A stretch of DNA of 64,000 nucleotides from NCEH01 sp043195095 (GTDB taxonomy: Bacteria > Pseudomonadota > Alphaproteobacteria > Rhizobiales > Xanthobacteraceae). The stretch lies in the NCBI RefSeq assembly GCF_043195095.1, contig NZ_JBAFWN010000008.1, one strand, 5' to 3'. Of this stretch, positions 44,492 through 53,147 are shown one piece after another; the stretch's first letter is position 1; every line of letters starts with the position of its first letter. The notes under the pieces were generated by a model that was given only the letters and a program-made list of their open reading frames with translations, was not told the origin of the DNA and did no database searches. The position numbers were made by a program, and so were the translations under genes.

Positions 44492-45303
44492 AACGGGTCT
44501 TCTCCTTCAGGCCGCGCATCGAACCGTGTGAGGTCGAAGGCGGCGACATCCTCAAGCAGGGCCACGAAGGCGCGGGCACCGAACTCCGCCGCCGCCGCGC
44601 CCTTTTCCGCGCTGGCCGGGCGGGCATCGCCCATGGCGCCGGCGGGGCTCAGATCCTCGCTCATCCAGCCGAAGCCGACGGGATGGTTCGCGCGCAGCTG
44701 GGCGAACTCGCGCTCCATGGCGATGCTCCAGGGCGCGAAGTCGCGCGCCTGCGCCATGTCCACCAGATCGGGGCGGAAGGCGAGCATCAGCGAGGTCTCG
44801 ATATCCCCGCCATGGATGCCGTGCGCCCGCTCCTGCGGCGCGAACAGGCCGTCCGGATAGCCGAAACGGTGCATGGAGACGTTCACGGCCAGCATCTTGT
44901 GGCGCACCCGAAGCGTGCGGGACACGAGATCCATCACCGGCACGTTGCCGCCATGGGTGTTGAGCAGCACCAGCCGGCGGATGCCGGCGCGGGCCACCGC
45001 ATCGCCCAGTTCCGTCCAGGCACGCAGCGCGGTTTCCGGCGACAAGGTGAGCGTGCCGGTGAAGGATTGATGCTCGTCGGACTTACCCACCGCCTGGATC
45101 GGCAGGAACAGGGCGGTCATATCGGGACGCAGCAAGGGCAGGATACGGTCGATATAGCCCTGGGAAATGAAGGTGTCGGTGCCGAGCGGCAGATGGGGCC
45201 CATGCTGTTCCACCGCCGCCACCGGCAGGATGGCGATCGCCGCCGCGCGGTCCAGCGCCGCGAGCGCCGGCGAGGACAGCGCGGCCCAGAATCGGTGTGT
45301 CAT
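44488..45303 (-). CDS. Creatininase family amidohydrolase
   Basis: Metal-dependent cyclic-amide hydrolase fold, 271 residues. Metal ligands are visible: Glu32, His34 and Asp43 in VEQHGPHLPLGTDT, the His in LLNTHGGN, and a Glu in GIHGGDIETSL. Relatives include creatininase, the mycofactocin MftE peptidase and enzymes of riboflavin or F420 synthesis; the true substrate is unknown. It is upstream of and overlaps the Ldh-family gene by four bases, indicating a two-gene operon. The MarR gene on the other strand is divergent across 245 bp and may control it. Confidence 0.86.
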   Translation of the reverse strand: MTHRFWAALSSPALAALDRAAAIAILPVAAVEQHGPHLPLGTDTFISQGYIDRILPLLRPDMTALFLPIQAVGKSDEHQSFTGTLTLSPETALRAWTELGDAVARAGIRRLVLLNTHGGNVPVMDLVSRTLRVRHKMLAVNVSMHRFGYPDGLFAPQERAHGIHGGDIETSLMLAFRPDLVDMAQARDFAPWSIAMEREFAQLRANHPVGFGWMSEDLSPAGAMGDARPASAEKGAAAAEFGARAFVALLEDVAAFDLTRFDARPEGEDPL

Positions 45304-45548
45304 GGAAAAACCCGTGCGGTCATGCCGGCGTCATCATGGTCGCGAGGCGGGCGCGCCCGGCCCGGCGCCCGCATTTCGGCGCGGACATTAGGAGCGCGCC
45401 TGCGGCGCCGCAAGCAGGCGGCCGACACTTGTCTCCCAATCGGCACAAGACCTTCGCAAAATTGTAAGCCGGCGCGTGGATAAGGTAGGCTGCGCGCGGC
45501 AATCGACGGCCTGCGGACGATTGTGCTGGGGCGCGCCAGGGGGTTGGG

Positions 45549-46040
45549 ATGAAGGATCCGATCGCAAAGACCATCGGCTACCGCCTCACGCACACGGCGC
45601 GGCTGCAAAAGGCCTTGTCGGCGCGGCTGCTGGCGGACCTCGGCTTGTTTCCGGGGCAGGAATCGGTGCTGAAGCTGCTGATCGACGAGGATGGCCGCAC
45701 CATGGGCGACTTGGCCATGGCGTTGCGCGTGCGCCCGCCCACCGCTTCCAAGACCATCGCCCGCCTGACCACCCAGGGCCTGGTGGAACGCCGCGCCACC
45801 GACGGCGACGGGCGCCTGGTGCGCGTGTTCCTCACCGCCGCCGGCCGCGACAAGGGTGGCGCCATCGACCATGTCTGGGAAACCCTGGAAAACGAGATGG
45901 TCGCCGGCCTCGAGGGCAAGGAGCGCAAGCGGCTGCGCAAATTGCTGCGCAAGGTGGAAAAGAACCTCGCCTTGCGCCTCGGCGCCGACGGCGGCGTGGA
46001 TGACGAGGCCGAGCCGGCAGACGACGACGACGATAACTGA
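45549..46040 (+). CDS. MarR-family transcriptional regulator
   Basis: A 163-residue winged-helix regulator. The DNA-binding region is LLIDEDGRTMGDLAMALRVRPPTASKTIARLTTQGLVERRATDGDGRLVRVFLTAAG, with recognition helix PPTASKTIARL and the wing DGDGRLV. Flanking helices form the dimer interface. A very acidic tail (DDEAEPADDDDDN) follows. It is divergent from the creatininase/Ldh operon. In the gap, CTTGT (45428) and ACAAG (45445) form a 5-bp dyad that could be its operator, but this is weak. The ligand is unknown. Confidence 0.9.
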   Translation: MKDPIAKTIGYRLTHTARLQKALSARLLADLGLFPGQESVLKLLIDEDGRTMGDLAMALRVRPPTASKTIARLTTQGLVERRATDGDGRLVRVFLTAAGRDKGGAIDHVWETLENEMVAGLEGKERKRLRKLLRKVEKNLALRLGADGGVDDEAEPADDDDDN

Positions 46041-46048
46041 GCGTCGAG

Positions 46049-46202
46049 CGCCCCTCTCCCCGGCGAGGAGAGCGTTGGGTGAAGGGGCCCGCCCGCGCGC
46101 GGGCGGGTCGCGGCGCATGGCCCTTTGCCGCGCAAAGGTGCGGCTTTTGGGCAAAACCGTCGATATCGCGGCGATGGCTTCCTCTCCCCGGCGGGGAGAG
46201 GG
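46049..46202. repeat. Palindromic intergenic repeats, CCCTCTCCCC type
   Basis: Two units at 46049-46110 and 46181-46202, with arms CTCTCCCC/GGGGAGAG and an extra perfect GC palindrome (CCCGCCCGCGCGCGGGCGGG) in the first. They occupy the left part of the 297-bp gap between the MarR and SDR genes. The right part is AT-richer and promoter-like. Confidence 0.8.
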
Positions 46203-46290
46203 CGGCTGCGCTTCGCGCGCATGGGGGATTTCCCGATCCATGCAAGATTAGAGCTTTGCCCCCGTCGCAAGCTCGCGCTATTGCTGGAAA

Positions 46291-46304
46291 TCTAATCGAT
46301 TAAG
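46291..46304. promoter_or_regulatory. Candidate operator upstream of the SDR gene
   Basis: TCTAATCGATTAAG contains the perfect 10-bp palindrome TAATCGATTA (46293-46302), 36 bases before the SDR start. The AATCGATT core is typical of LacI-family operators. A near-identical sequence lies upstream of the ketodeoxy-sugar kinase gene. Confidence 0.45.
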
Positions 46305-46337
46305 AGCCGAGACTTCATTTCGGCCGGAAAGGGAGCC

Positions 46338-47090
46338 ATGTCCAACGCCATTGATCTTGCCGGACGCTGCGCCGTCGTCACCGGAGGCGCGCAGGGCATC
46401 GGCCGCGCCGTCGTCGAGCGCTTCCTCGCCTCCGGCGCCAAGGTCGCCATCTGGGACCGCGACGCCGATCTCGCGCAGAGCCTCGCCAACACCCTCGGCC
46501 GCGAAAAAGTGGTGCCCGTGGCGGTGGACGTCACCAGCCTTCCCGAAGTGGAGCGCGCCCGCGACGCGACCCTGGCGGCGCTCGGGGCGATCCATATCCT
46601 GGTCAATAATGCCGGCATCGCCGGACCCAATCATAAGACGTGGGACTATCCGGTCGATGCCTGGGCGCAGGTGATGGCGATCAATCTCAACGGCCCGTTC
46701 AATTGCTGCCGCGCCGTGGTGCCGGGCATGATCGCCCAGAATTACGGACGCATCGTCAATGTCGCTTCCATCGCGGGCAAGGAAGGCAATCCCAACGCCT
46801 CGGCCTATTCCGCCTCCAAGGCCGGCGTGATCGCGCTGACGAAATCCCTGGGCAAGGAACTGGCGGAATATGATATCGCGGTGAATTGCGTCACCCCCGC
46901 CGCCGCCAAGACCGCCATCTTCGACCAGATCAGCGAACAGCACATCGCCTATATGCTCTCCAAGATTCCCCGCAACCGCTTCCTCCAGGTGGACGAGGCG
47001 GCCGCGACCATCGCGTTTGCCGCCTCGGCGGACTGTTCCTTCACCACCGGCGCGGTCTTCGACCTGTCGGGGGGTCGCGCCACCTATTGA
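46338..47090 (+). CDS. SDR-family NAD(P)-dependent oxidoreductase
   Basis: Classical short-chain dehydrogenase, 250 residues. The cofactor loop is TGGAQGIG (residues about 15-22). NNAG follows at about 90, and the catalytic Ser-Tyr-Lys is present as VASIAGKEGN...AYSASKAG. The C-terminus FDLSGGRATY is that of sugar-acid or alcohol dehydrogenases such as 2-keto-3-deoxy-L-fuconate or -rhamnonate dehydrogenase. That specificity is inference, helped by an operator-like site shared with the ketodeoxy-sugar kinase gene. GGAAAGGGAG precedes the ATG. The DMT transporter follows 41 bases later. Confidence 0.9.
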   Translation: MSNAIDLAGRCAVVTGGAQGIGRAVVERFLASGAKVAIWDRDADLAQSLANTLGREKVVPVAVDVTSLPEVERARDATLAALGAIHILVNNAGIAGPNHKTWDYPVDAWAQVMAINLNGPFNCCRAVVPGMIAQNYGRIVNVASIAGKEGNPNASAYSASKAGVIALTKSLGKELAEYDIAVNCVTPAAAKTAIFDQISEQHIAYMLSKIPRNRFLQVDEAAATIAFAASADCSFTTGAVFDLSGGRATY

Positions 47091-47131
47091 CCAGATGCGC
47101 CGCGCCGACGCGTGGTGCCGGAAAGCCGTTC

Positions 47132-48061
47132 ATGACCATCGCCGGACACAAGGTGCAGGTTTCAAGGCGACGCGATTCGACGCTCGTCGGCATCGGCCTC
47201 ATGTGCCTGGCGGTGGTCTGCTTCGCGCTGTGCGACGCCACCGCCAAATGGCTGAGCGGGCATATCAACGTGTTCATGGTGGTGTGGGCGCGCTATGTGG
47301 TGCAGTTCGTGCTGGCGCTTGTGGTGTTCAACCCCTGGACCGTGCCGGGCCTGATGCGCACCCGCCGTCCATGGCTGCAATTGTTCCGCTCGGCCCTGCT
47401 GTTCGCCTGCACGGCGCTGAATTTCTGCGCCCTGCAATATCTCCAGCTCGACCAGACCGTCTCCATCATGTTCTCGACGCCGTTCTTCGTCGCCTTGTTC
47501 GCCGGGCCGATGCTGGGCGAATGGATCGGGATGCGGCGGTGGGCGGCGATCCTGGTGGGCTTCGCGGGCATCATCCTGGTGGCGCGGCCGGGGGTGGGCG
47601 GCATCCATCCCGCCGCCTTGCTGATGCTGGCGGCGGCGGTGTGCTATTCGCTCTATGGCATCACCACGCGCATGCTGGCGGCGACCGACGCCTCCCAGAC
47701 CACCTTGTTCTATTCCTCCCTGGTGGGCGCGCTGGTCGCCTCGGTGCCGCTGCTCTGGGTGTGGGAGACCCCGCGCGAGCCGATGGTGTTCGGCGCCATG
47801 CTGGAACTGGGCGCGGTGGTGGGCGCCGGGCATTTCCTGCTCATCCTCGCCCATGCCCGCGCACCGGCGGCGACGCTCTCGCCCTTCATCTACACCCAGA
47901 TCATTTCCATGATCGTGCTCGGCTGGCTGATGTTCGGCAATCTGCCGAGCGGATGGACGCTGGCGGGCGCGGCGGTGGTGGTGAGTTCGGGAATCTATCT
48001 CCTCTTGCAGGAGCGAAAAGACCGGGCGCGCAAGACCCTCTATGCGACGACGCCCGAGTGA
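47132..48061 (+). CDS. DMT-superfamily transporter (EamA)
   Basis: Inner-membrane exporter of 309 residues with ten hydrophobic segments in two EamA repeats. The first begins VGIGLMCLAVVCFALCDATAKWLSG and contains WARYVVQFVLAL; the second begins GIHPAALLMLAAAVCYSLYGITTRMLA. The substrate is unknown. The start at 47132 is chosen because the transmembrane domain begins shortly after; a longer frame to 46886 overlaps the SDR gene. Probably co-transcribed with the SDR. Confidence 0.88.
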   Translation: MTIAGHKVQVSRRRDSTLVGIGLMCLAVVCFALCDATAKWLSGHINVFMVVWARYVVQFVLALVVFNPWTVPGLMRTRRPWLQLFRSALLFACTALNFCALQYLQLDQTVSIMFSTPFFVALFAGPMLGEWIGMRRWAAILVGFAGIILVARPGVGGIHPAALLMLAAAVCYSLYGITTRMLAATDASQTTLFYSSLVGALVASVPLLWVWETPREPMVFGAMLELGAVVGAGHFLLILAHARAPAATLSPFIYTQIISMIVLGWLMFGNLPSGWTLAGAAVVVSSGIYLLLQERKDRARKTLYATTPE

Positions 48062-48146
48062 GGAAACAGGGAAAAGTCCCGCCGCTTCCTCGCTTTCGTC
48101 AAAATAGGCCTTATGCTGCAAGGCACAGAGTTCGGACCTTGCCCCC

Positions 48147-49013
48147 ATGCCCGCCCCCCATTTGCTCGTCGTTGAAGGAAATACCGCAGACGCCCGCGCC
48201 CGCCAGGTGAAGTTCGGCGGCGAAGCGGCGAGCGAAGGGTATGCCCGCCTGCTGCGCGACCTGTGCCCCGGCGCCGTGGTCGACATCTGCTATCCGGCGG
48301 ACCCCGGCGCCAATCTCCCCGACGCGGGGGGCCTGGAAGGCTATGACGGCATCGCCATCACCGGCTCCTCGCTCAACATCTATAATGGCGGCCTGCCCAT
48401 CGAGCAGCAGATCGAACTGCTGCGCACCGCCTTCACCACCGGCACGCCGGTGTTCGGCAGCTGCTGGGGCCTTCAGCTCATCACGGTTTCGGCCGGCGGC
48501 GTGGTGCGGCGCAATCCGCGCGGGCGGGAGGTCGGCTTCGGCCGCCGCATCCGCATGACCGAGCATGGCGCGCAGCATCCCATCTTCATCGGCAAGCCGC
48601 GCGTGTTCGAGGCCATGACCGTGCATCTGGACGAGGTGGAAACCTTGCCGGAGGGCGCGCGCCTGCTCGCCACCAACGATCATTCCCAGGTTCAGGCCGC
48701 CGAAATTCCGGCCGGCGCCAGCACCGCCTGGGCCGTGCAATACCATCCCGAATATCCGTTCCGGGAAATGGCCGCCATCTTCCGCCGGCTGAGCCCCTCG
48801 CTGGTGGCGGAGGGCTTTTTCACCGACGAGGAGGCCCAGGAGAGCTTCATCGGCGATCTGGAAACCCTGGAGCGCGAGCCCGGCAACCAGCCCCTGGTCT
48901 GGCGCCACGGGGTGGACGGGGCGGTGATCTCCAAGGATCTGCGCACGGTGGAAATCCGCAACTGGATCGAACAGCTCGTGCTCCCCACCCGCGCGGCGCG
49001 CGGGCGGGGCTGA
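48147..49013 (+). CDS. Class I glutamine amidotransferase domain protein
   Basis: Stand-alone GATase-1 fold of 288 residues. The catalytic triad is visible: Cys106 in FGSCWGLQL, His200 and Glu202 in VQYHPEYPF. Such proteins include GMP-synthase-like amidotransferases and gamma-glutamyl hydrolases acting on small-molecule adducts. A C-terminal extension of about 80 residues (FRRLSPSLVAEGFFTDEEAQ...) is specific to this subgroup and of unknown role. The acceptor is not known, and the neighbours give no strong hint. The stop is followed by palindromic repeats. Confidence 0.85.
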   Translation: MPAPHLLVVEGNTADARARQVKFGGEAASEGYARLLRDLCPGAVVDICYPADPGANLPDAGGLEGYDGIAITGSSLNIYNGGLPIEQQIELLRTAFTTGTPVFGSCWGLQLITVSAGGVVRRNPRGREVGFGRRIRMTEHGAQHPIFIGKPRVFEAMTVHLDEVETLPEGARLLATNDHSQVQAAEIPAGASTAWAVQYHPEYPFREMAAIFRRLSPSLVAEGFFTDEEAQESFIGDLETLEREPGNQPLVWRHGVDGAVISKDLRTVEIRNWIEQLVLPTRAARGRG

Positions 49014-49033
49014 GGCGCCTTCGCGCACCGACC

Positions 49034-49191
49034 GCCCCCTCTCCCGCTTGCGGGGGAGGGCTGGGGTGGGGGCCTTCGCCCGCGCCGTCCTACGGCCTGT
49101 GGAGCGAGCGTGCACGGCCGCCTGTTTAACACCACCGCCCTTTCCACCGCCCCTTCCCCCTCCCTAACCCTCCCCCGCAAGCGGGAGAGGG
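49034..49191. repeat. Palindromic repeats, CCCTCCCCCGCAAG type
   Basis: Two inverted units at 49034-49072 and 49151-49191, each with a CTCTCCCGC/GCGGGAGAG-like arm pair and flanking CCCCACCCCAGCC-type sequence, in the gap where the GATase and HMG-CoA lyase genes converge. A variant of the family seen at 9.7 and 46.1 kb. No gene is visible in 49014-49293. Confidence 0.8.
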
Positions 49192-49293
49192 AATTGACGA
49201 GCGCTCGGAGAGGTATAGCCCGTTTTCTGACGGGGAATTGGTCCGGATCGACCAGATCAGCGGCTGGGCCAGATCCACCGACCTCGGCGCACG

Positions 49294-50196
49294 CTAGAGC
49301 TTCGCCGCCAACGCCTGCGCCACCTTGGAAGCTGGAACGCGCCCCAGCGCGGCGGTGATGGCGCGGCCGGCGGCGGCCAGCTTGTCCAGGTCGACACCGG
49401 TCTCGATGCCGAGCCCGTTCAGCATATAGACCAGATCCTCGGTGGCGAGATTGCCGGAAGCGCCCTTGGCATAGGGGCAGCCGCCGAGCCCTGCCACCGC
49501 GCTGTCCACCACGCCGATGCCGAGATCGAGGCACGCCAACACATTGGCGAGCGCCTGTCCGTAAGTGTCGTGGAAATGCACCGCCGTGCGCTCCACCCCG
49601 ATGGCCTCCACCACCGCGCCCGCCATGGCCTTCGCCTTGTCCGGCGTGCCGACGCCGATGGTGTCGCCGAGCGAGATTTCGTAGCAGCCCATCTCCACCA
49701 GGGCGCGCGAGACCTCCACCACTTTCTCCACCGGCACCGCGCCCTGATAGGGGCAGCCGAGCACGCAGCTCACATAGCCGCGCACCGCGATGCCGGCGAC
49801 ACCCGCCGCCGTGAGGACCGGCACGAAGCGCTCCAGGCTCTCGGCGATGGAGCAATTGATGTTGCGCTGGCTGAAGGCTTCCGAGGCGGCGGCGAACACA
49901 GCGATTTCGGTGACGCCACTCTCAAGCGCGGCTTCGAGCCCCTTCATATTGGGCACCAGCACCGGATAGCGCACGGTTTCGCGCGGCTGGATCGCCGCCA
50001 GAACCTGCGCCGTATCCGCCATCTGCGGCACCCATTTGGGGGAGACGAAGCTGCCCGCCTCGATGGTGGTGAGGCCGGCATCGGCCAGCGCCTCGATCAG
50101 CGCCACCTTGGCGGCAAGCGGAACGGTGCCCGGCTCGTTCTGCAGGCCGTCGCGCGGCCCCACCTCGACGATGCGCACCCGCCCCGGCCGGCTCAC
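49294..50196 (-). CDS. Hydroxymethylglutaryl-CoA lyase
   Basis: Cleaves HMG-CoA into acetoacetate and acetyl-CoA, the last step of leucine breakdown. TIM-barrel enzyme of the HMGL-like family, 300 residues. VEVGPRDGLQNE near the N-terminus supplies metal and substrate ligands, CVLGCPYQG lies mid-protein, and the flexible catalytic Cys loop is in GLGGCPYAKGASGNLATEDLVYML. The start overlaps the stop of the carboxylase alpha gene (ATGA), making it the last gene of the liu-type operon. Confidence 0.93.
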   Translation of the reverse strand: MSRPGRVRIVEVGPRDGLQNEPGTVPLAAKVALIEALADAGLTTIEAGSFVSPKWVPQMADTAQVLAAIQPRETVRYPVLVPNMKGLEAALESGVTEIAVFAAASEAFSQRNINCSIAESLERFVPVLTAAGVAGIAVRGYVSCVLGCPYQGAVPVEKVVEVSRALVEMGCYEISLGDTIGVGTPDKAKAMAGAVVEAIGVERTAVHFHDTYGQALANVLACLDLGIGVVDSAVAGLGGCPYAKGASGNLATEDLVYMLNGLGIETGVDLDKLAAAGRAITAALGRVPASKVAQALAAKL

Positions 50197-52196
50197 GCCA
50201 CATCCTCCAGCACCAGCAGTTCCGCGCCTTCGTCCACGAGATCGCCGACGCCGAAGGCGACGCTCTTCACTCGCCCGTCGCGCGGGGCGGTGACCGTGTG
50301 CTCCATCTTCATGGCCTCCACCACCACCAGGGCCGTGCCCTTGGTCACCTCTTCCCCCGCGCTCACGGCGACGCGGATGATGGTGCCCGGCATGGGGGCC
50401 ACCAGCCGCCCGGCGGTGCCGGTGGCCTCGATGCTGGCGAGGCGCGGGTCGATATGGTCGAGGCTGCGCTCGGTGCCGGCGGAGAAGATGGTCAGCCGCG
50501 CGCCGCTGCGCACCACGCGCGCTTTGGTACGCACGCCGTCCAGCCGGGCGATCAGGCCGCCGTCCTGCGTGCTCGTGCCCTCCACCGCCCTGCGCCCGCC
50601 CGGCAGGTCCAGCAGGAAGCCGCCGTCGGTATAATGGGCGCGCACGGGGATGCGGGTCTCATGGTCGGCGAAGGTCAGGTCCACGAAGGCGGAGCGGTTC
50701 AGCCGCCAGCCGGGCGCAAGGCCCCAGGGCGACCAGGGATCGGCGGGATCGGCCGCACCGGCGGAAATCCGCGCCTCGTCCAGCAGCAGGAACAGCGCCG
50801 CGAGCGCCAGCACCCGGTCGCCCACCGGCATCGGCTCTGGCAGCAGCGTCGCGCGGTGCCGCTCGATGAAGCCGGTGTCCAGCTCGGCCGCCGCGAACGC
50901 GGGCTCGGCGACGATCGCCTGGAGAAACATGCGGTTGGTGGGCAGGCCGACCACTTCGGTCGCCGCGAGCGCCGCCGCGAGCCGCCCCAGGGCCTCGGTG
51001 CGGTCGGCGCCCGAAGCGATGATCTTCGCGATCATGGGGTCGTAATGGATCGACACCTGATCCCCCGCGCGCACGCCGCTGTCCACCCGCAGGCCGGCGA
51101 GATCGAACGGCAGGCGCAGATGGTCGAGCCGGCCGACCTGGGGCAGGAAATCGCGCGCCGGGTCCTCGGCATAGAGCCGCACCTCGATGGCGTGGCCGAT
51201 GAGGGGAATGTCGGCTTGCGCCAGCGGCAGCTTTTCGCCGCGCGCCACCCGGATTTGCCATTCCACCAGGTCCTGCCCGGTGATGGCCTCGGTGACGGGA
51301 TGCTCCACCTGGAGGCGGGTGTTCATCTCCATGAAGAAGAAGTCGTCGCCCTCGGCGATGAATTCCACCGTGCCGGCGCCCACATAGCCGACCGCCTTGG
51401 CGGCATCCACGGCCGCCTTGCCCATGGCCGCCCGCCGCTCCGGTGTGAGGCCCGGGGCCGGCGCCTCTTCCACCACCTTCTGGTGGCGGCGCTGGATGGA
51501 GCAGTCGCGCTCGTGCAGATAGACCGCATTGCCGTGGGTGTCGGCGAACACCTGCACCTCGATATGGCGCGGCTTGGTCAGGTATTTCTCGATCAGCACC
51601 TGATCGTCGCCGAAGGCGTTCTTCGCCTCGCGCTTGGCGGAGGCGAGCGCCTCGGCGAACTCCTCGGCCGCGCGCACCACCTTCATGCCCTTGCCGCCAC
51701 CGCCGGCGGACGCCTTGATGAGCACGGGATAGCCGATCTCGCCGGCCTTGCGGGCGAGCAAGGCTTCGTCCTGGTCCTTGCCGTGATAGCCGGGCACCAG
51801 GGGCACGCCGGCCTTCTCCATCAACGCCTTGGCCGCGCTCTTGGAGCCCATGGCGCGAATGGCGGAGGCCGGCGGGCCGACGAACACGATGTCCGCCCGC
51901 GCGCAGGCGTCCGCAAACTCCGCATTCTCCGACAGGAAGCCGTAGCCGGGATGGATCGCGTCCGCCCCGCTCATGCGCGCGGCATCGAGGATCGCGTCGA
52001 TCTTCAGATAGCTCTCGCGCGCCGGCGCCGGGCCGATGGGATAGGCCTCGTCCGCGCTCTCCACATGGAGCGCGTGGGCGTCGGCTTGCGAATAGACCGC
52101 GACGGTCTTCAGCCCCATGGCTTTGGCGGTGCGCATGATCCGCACCGCGATCTCGCCCCGGTTCGCCACCAAAAGGGTGCGGATGGGTCGGGTCAT
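50193..52196 (-). CDS. Methylcrotonyl-CoA carboxylase biotin-carrying subunit
   Basis: Alpha subunit of 667 residues holding biotin carboxylase, a BT-like linker and the biotin carrier domain. The N-terminus RTLLVANRGEIAVRIMRTA and the ATP-grasp loop SAGGGGKGMKVV are typical. The biotinylated lysine is in VEAMKMEHTV near the C-terminus. Paired with mccB-like and methylglutaconyl-CoA-hydratase-like genes, methylcrotonyl-CoA (leucine pathway) is the likely substrate rather than propionyl-CoA. I chose the ATG at 52196; both ends overlap neighbours by four bases. Confidence 0.92.
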   Translation of the reverse strand: MTRPIRTLLVANRGEIAVRIMRTAKAMGLKTVAVYSQADAHALHVESADEAYPIGPAPARESYLKIDAILDAARMSGADAIHPGYGFLSENAEFADACARADIVFVGPPASAIRAMGSKSAAKALMEKAGVPLVPGYHGKDQDEALLARKAGEIGYPVLIKASAGGGGKGMKVVRAAEEFAEALASAKREAKNAFGDDQVLIEKYLTKPRHIEVQVFADTHGNAVYLHERDCSIQRRHQKVVEEAPAPGLTPERRAAMGKAAVDAAKAVGYVGAGTVEFIAEGDDFFFMEMNTRLQVEHPVTEAITGQDLVEWQIRVARGEKLPLAQADIPLIGHAIEVRLYAEDPARDFLPQVGRLDHLRLPFDLAGLRVDSGVRAGDQVSIHYDPMIAKIIASGADRTEALGRLAAALAATEVVGLPTNRMFLQAIVAEPAFAAAELDTGFIERHRATLLPEPMPVGDRVLALAALFLLLDEARISAGAADPADPWSPWGLAPGWRLNRSAFVDLTFADHETRIPVRAHYTDGGFLLDLPGGRRAVEGTSTQDGGLIARLDGVRTKARVVRSGARLTIFSAGTERSLDHIDPRLASIEATGTAGRLVAPMPGTIIRVAVSAGEEVTKGTALVVVEAMKMEHTVTAPRDGRVKSVAFGVGDLVDEGAELLVLEDVA

Positions 52197-52969
52197 GCTT
52201 GCCCCCATTCGGGTTTGCGTTTTTCCAGGAAGGAGGAGACGCCCTCGCGGCCATCGGCGCTGGCGCGCGCGTGGGCGATGCGCTCTGCGGTGTCCGCGAT
52301 CAGATCGGGGGTCAGCGGCCGGTCCACCGCCGCCACCAGTTCCTTCGCCGCCTTGAGCGCCGCCGGGCTCGCCGCCTTCAAGGCCTTGAGATGCTGGGCG
52401 ATGGCGCCGTCCAGCTCCTCCGCCGGCACCACCTGGTGCACGAGGCCGAGGGCAAGCGCCGTCTGCGCCGAGAAGCGCTCGGCGGTGAGAAAATAGCGCC
52501 GCGCCTGCCGCGCCCCCATGGCCCGCACCAGATAGGGGCTGATGACCGCCGGGATGAGGCCGATGCGCACCTCGGTGACGGCGAATTCCGCTTCCGGCAC
52601 GGCCACCACGATGTCGCTCGCCGCGATCAGGCCGACAGCGCCGGCAAAAGCCGAGCCGTGCACCCGCGCCAGCGTCGGCTTGGGGCAGGTGTCGATGACG
52701 TGGATGAGATGGGCGAGCGCGCCCGCATCCGCGACATTCTCCTCGTGGGAATAGCCGGCCATGCGGCGCATCCAGTTGAGGTCCGCCCCGGCGCAGAAGG
52801 ATTTGCCATTGGCGCGCAGCACCACGGCGCGGATCGCCGGATCGTTGCCGGCGTGATGATAGGCGGCGATCAGAAGGGCGATCAGGGCGTCGTCGAAGGC
52901 GTTGTGCACCTCCGGCCGGTCGAGCGTGAGGGTGGTGATGCCGTCTTCATGGGAAACGATGAGGCTCAT
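52193..52969 (-). CDS. Enoyl-CoA hydratase/isomerase, likely methylglutaconyl-CoA hydratase
   Basis: Crotonase-fold enzyme of 258 residues. LTLDRPEVHNAFDD opens the fold, and the oxyanion region includes LRANGKSFCAGADLNWM. The GSAFAGAVGLIAASDIVVA segment gives the second backbone NH. In a leucine operon the expected step is hydration of 3-methylglutaconyl-CoA to HMG-CoA. AGADLNWM resembles that subgroup. The start at 52969 is chosen; the longer frame to 53191 passes through palindromic repeats. The stop overlaps the carboxylase alpha start. Confidence 0.9.
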   Translation of the reverse strand: MSLIVSHEDGITTLTLDRPEVHNAFDDALIALLIAAYHHAGNDPAIRAVVLRANGKSFCAGADLNWMRRMAGYSHEENVADAGALAHLIHVIDTCPKPTLARVHGSAFAGAVGLIAASDIVVAVPEAEFAVTEVRIGLIPAVISPYLVRAMGARQARRYFLTAERFSAQTALALGLVHQVVPAEELDGAIAQHLKALKAASPAALKAAKELVAAVDRPLTPDLIADTAERIAHARASADGREGVSSFLEKRKPEWGQA

Positions 52970-52996
52970 GGACCTGTTCTCCGCCCGTGCTCCATG

Positions 52997-53116
52997 TCCC
53001 CTCCCCCCTTGCGGGGGAGGGTTAGGGTGGGGGGTATGGCCCCGCCAGGAACGCTGTCGTCGGTGCAAATGGAGAGATACCCCCCACCCCGCCCCTCCCC
53101 CACAAGGGGGGAGGGA
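52997..53116. repeat. Palindromic repeats inside the liu operon
   Basis: Two facing units, 52997-53036 and 53079-53116, with arms CCCTCCCCCCTTGCGGGGGAGGG and the reverse. They lie in the 178-bp gap between mccB and the hydratase gene on the same strand. They could form a large cruciform or mRNA stem that partly separates expression of the two halves. Confidence 0.8.
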
Positions 53117-53147
53117 GAGCGCCGAGCGGAGCGGAAATCGACGCCGC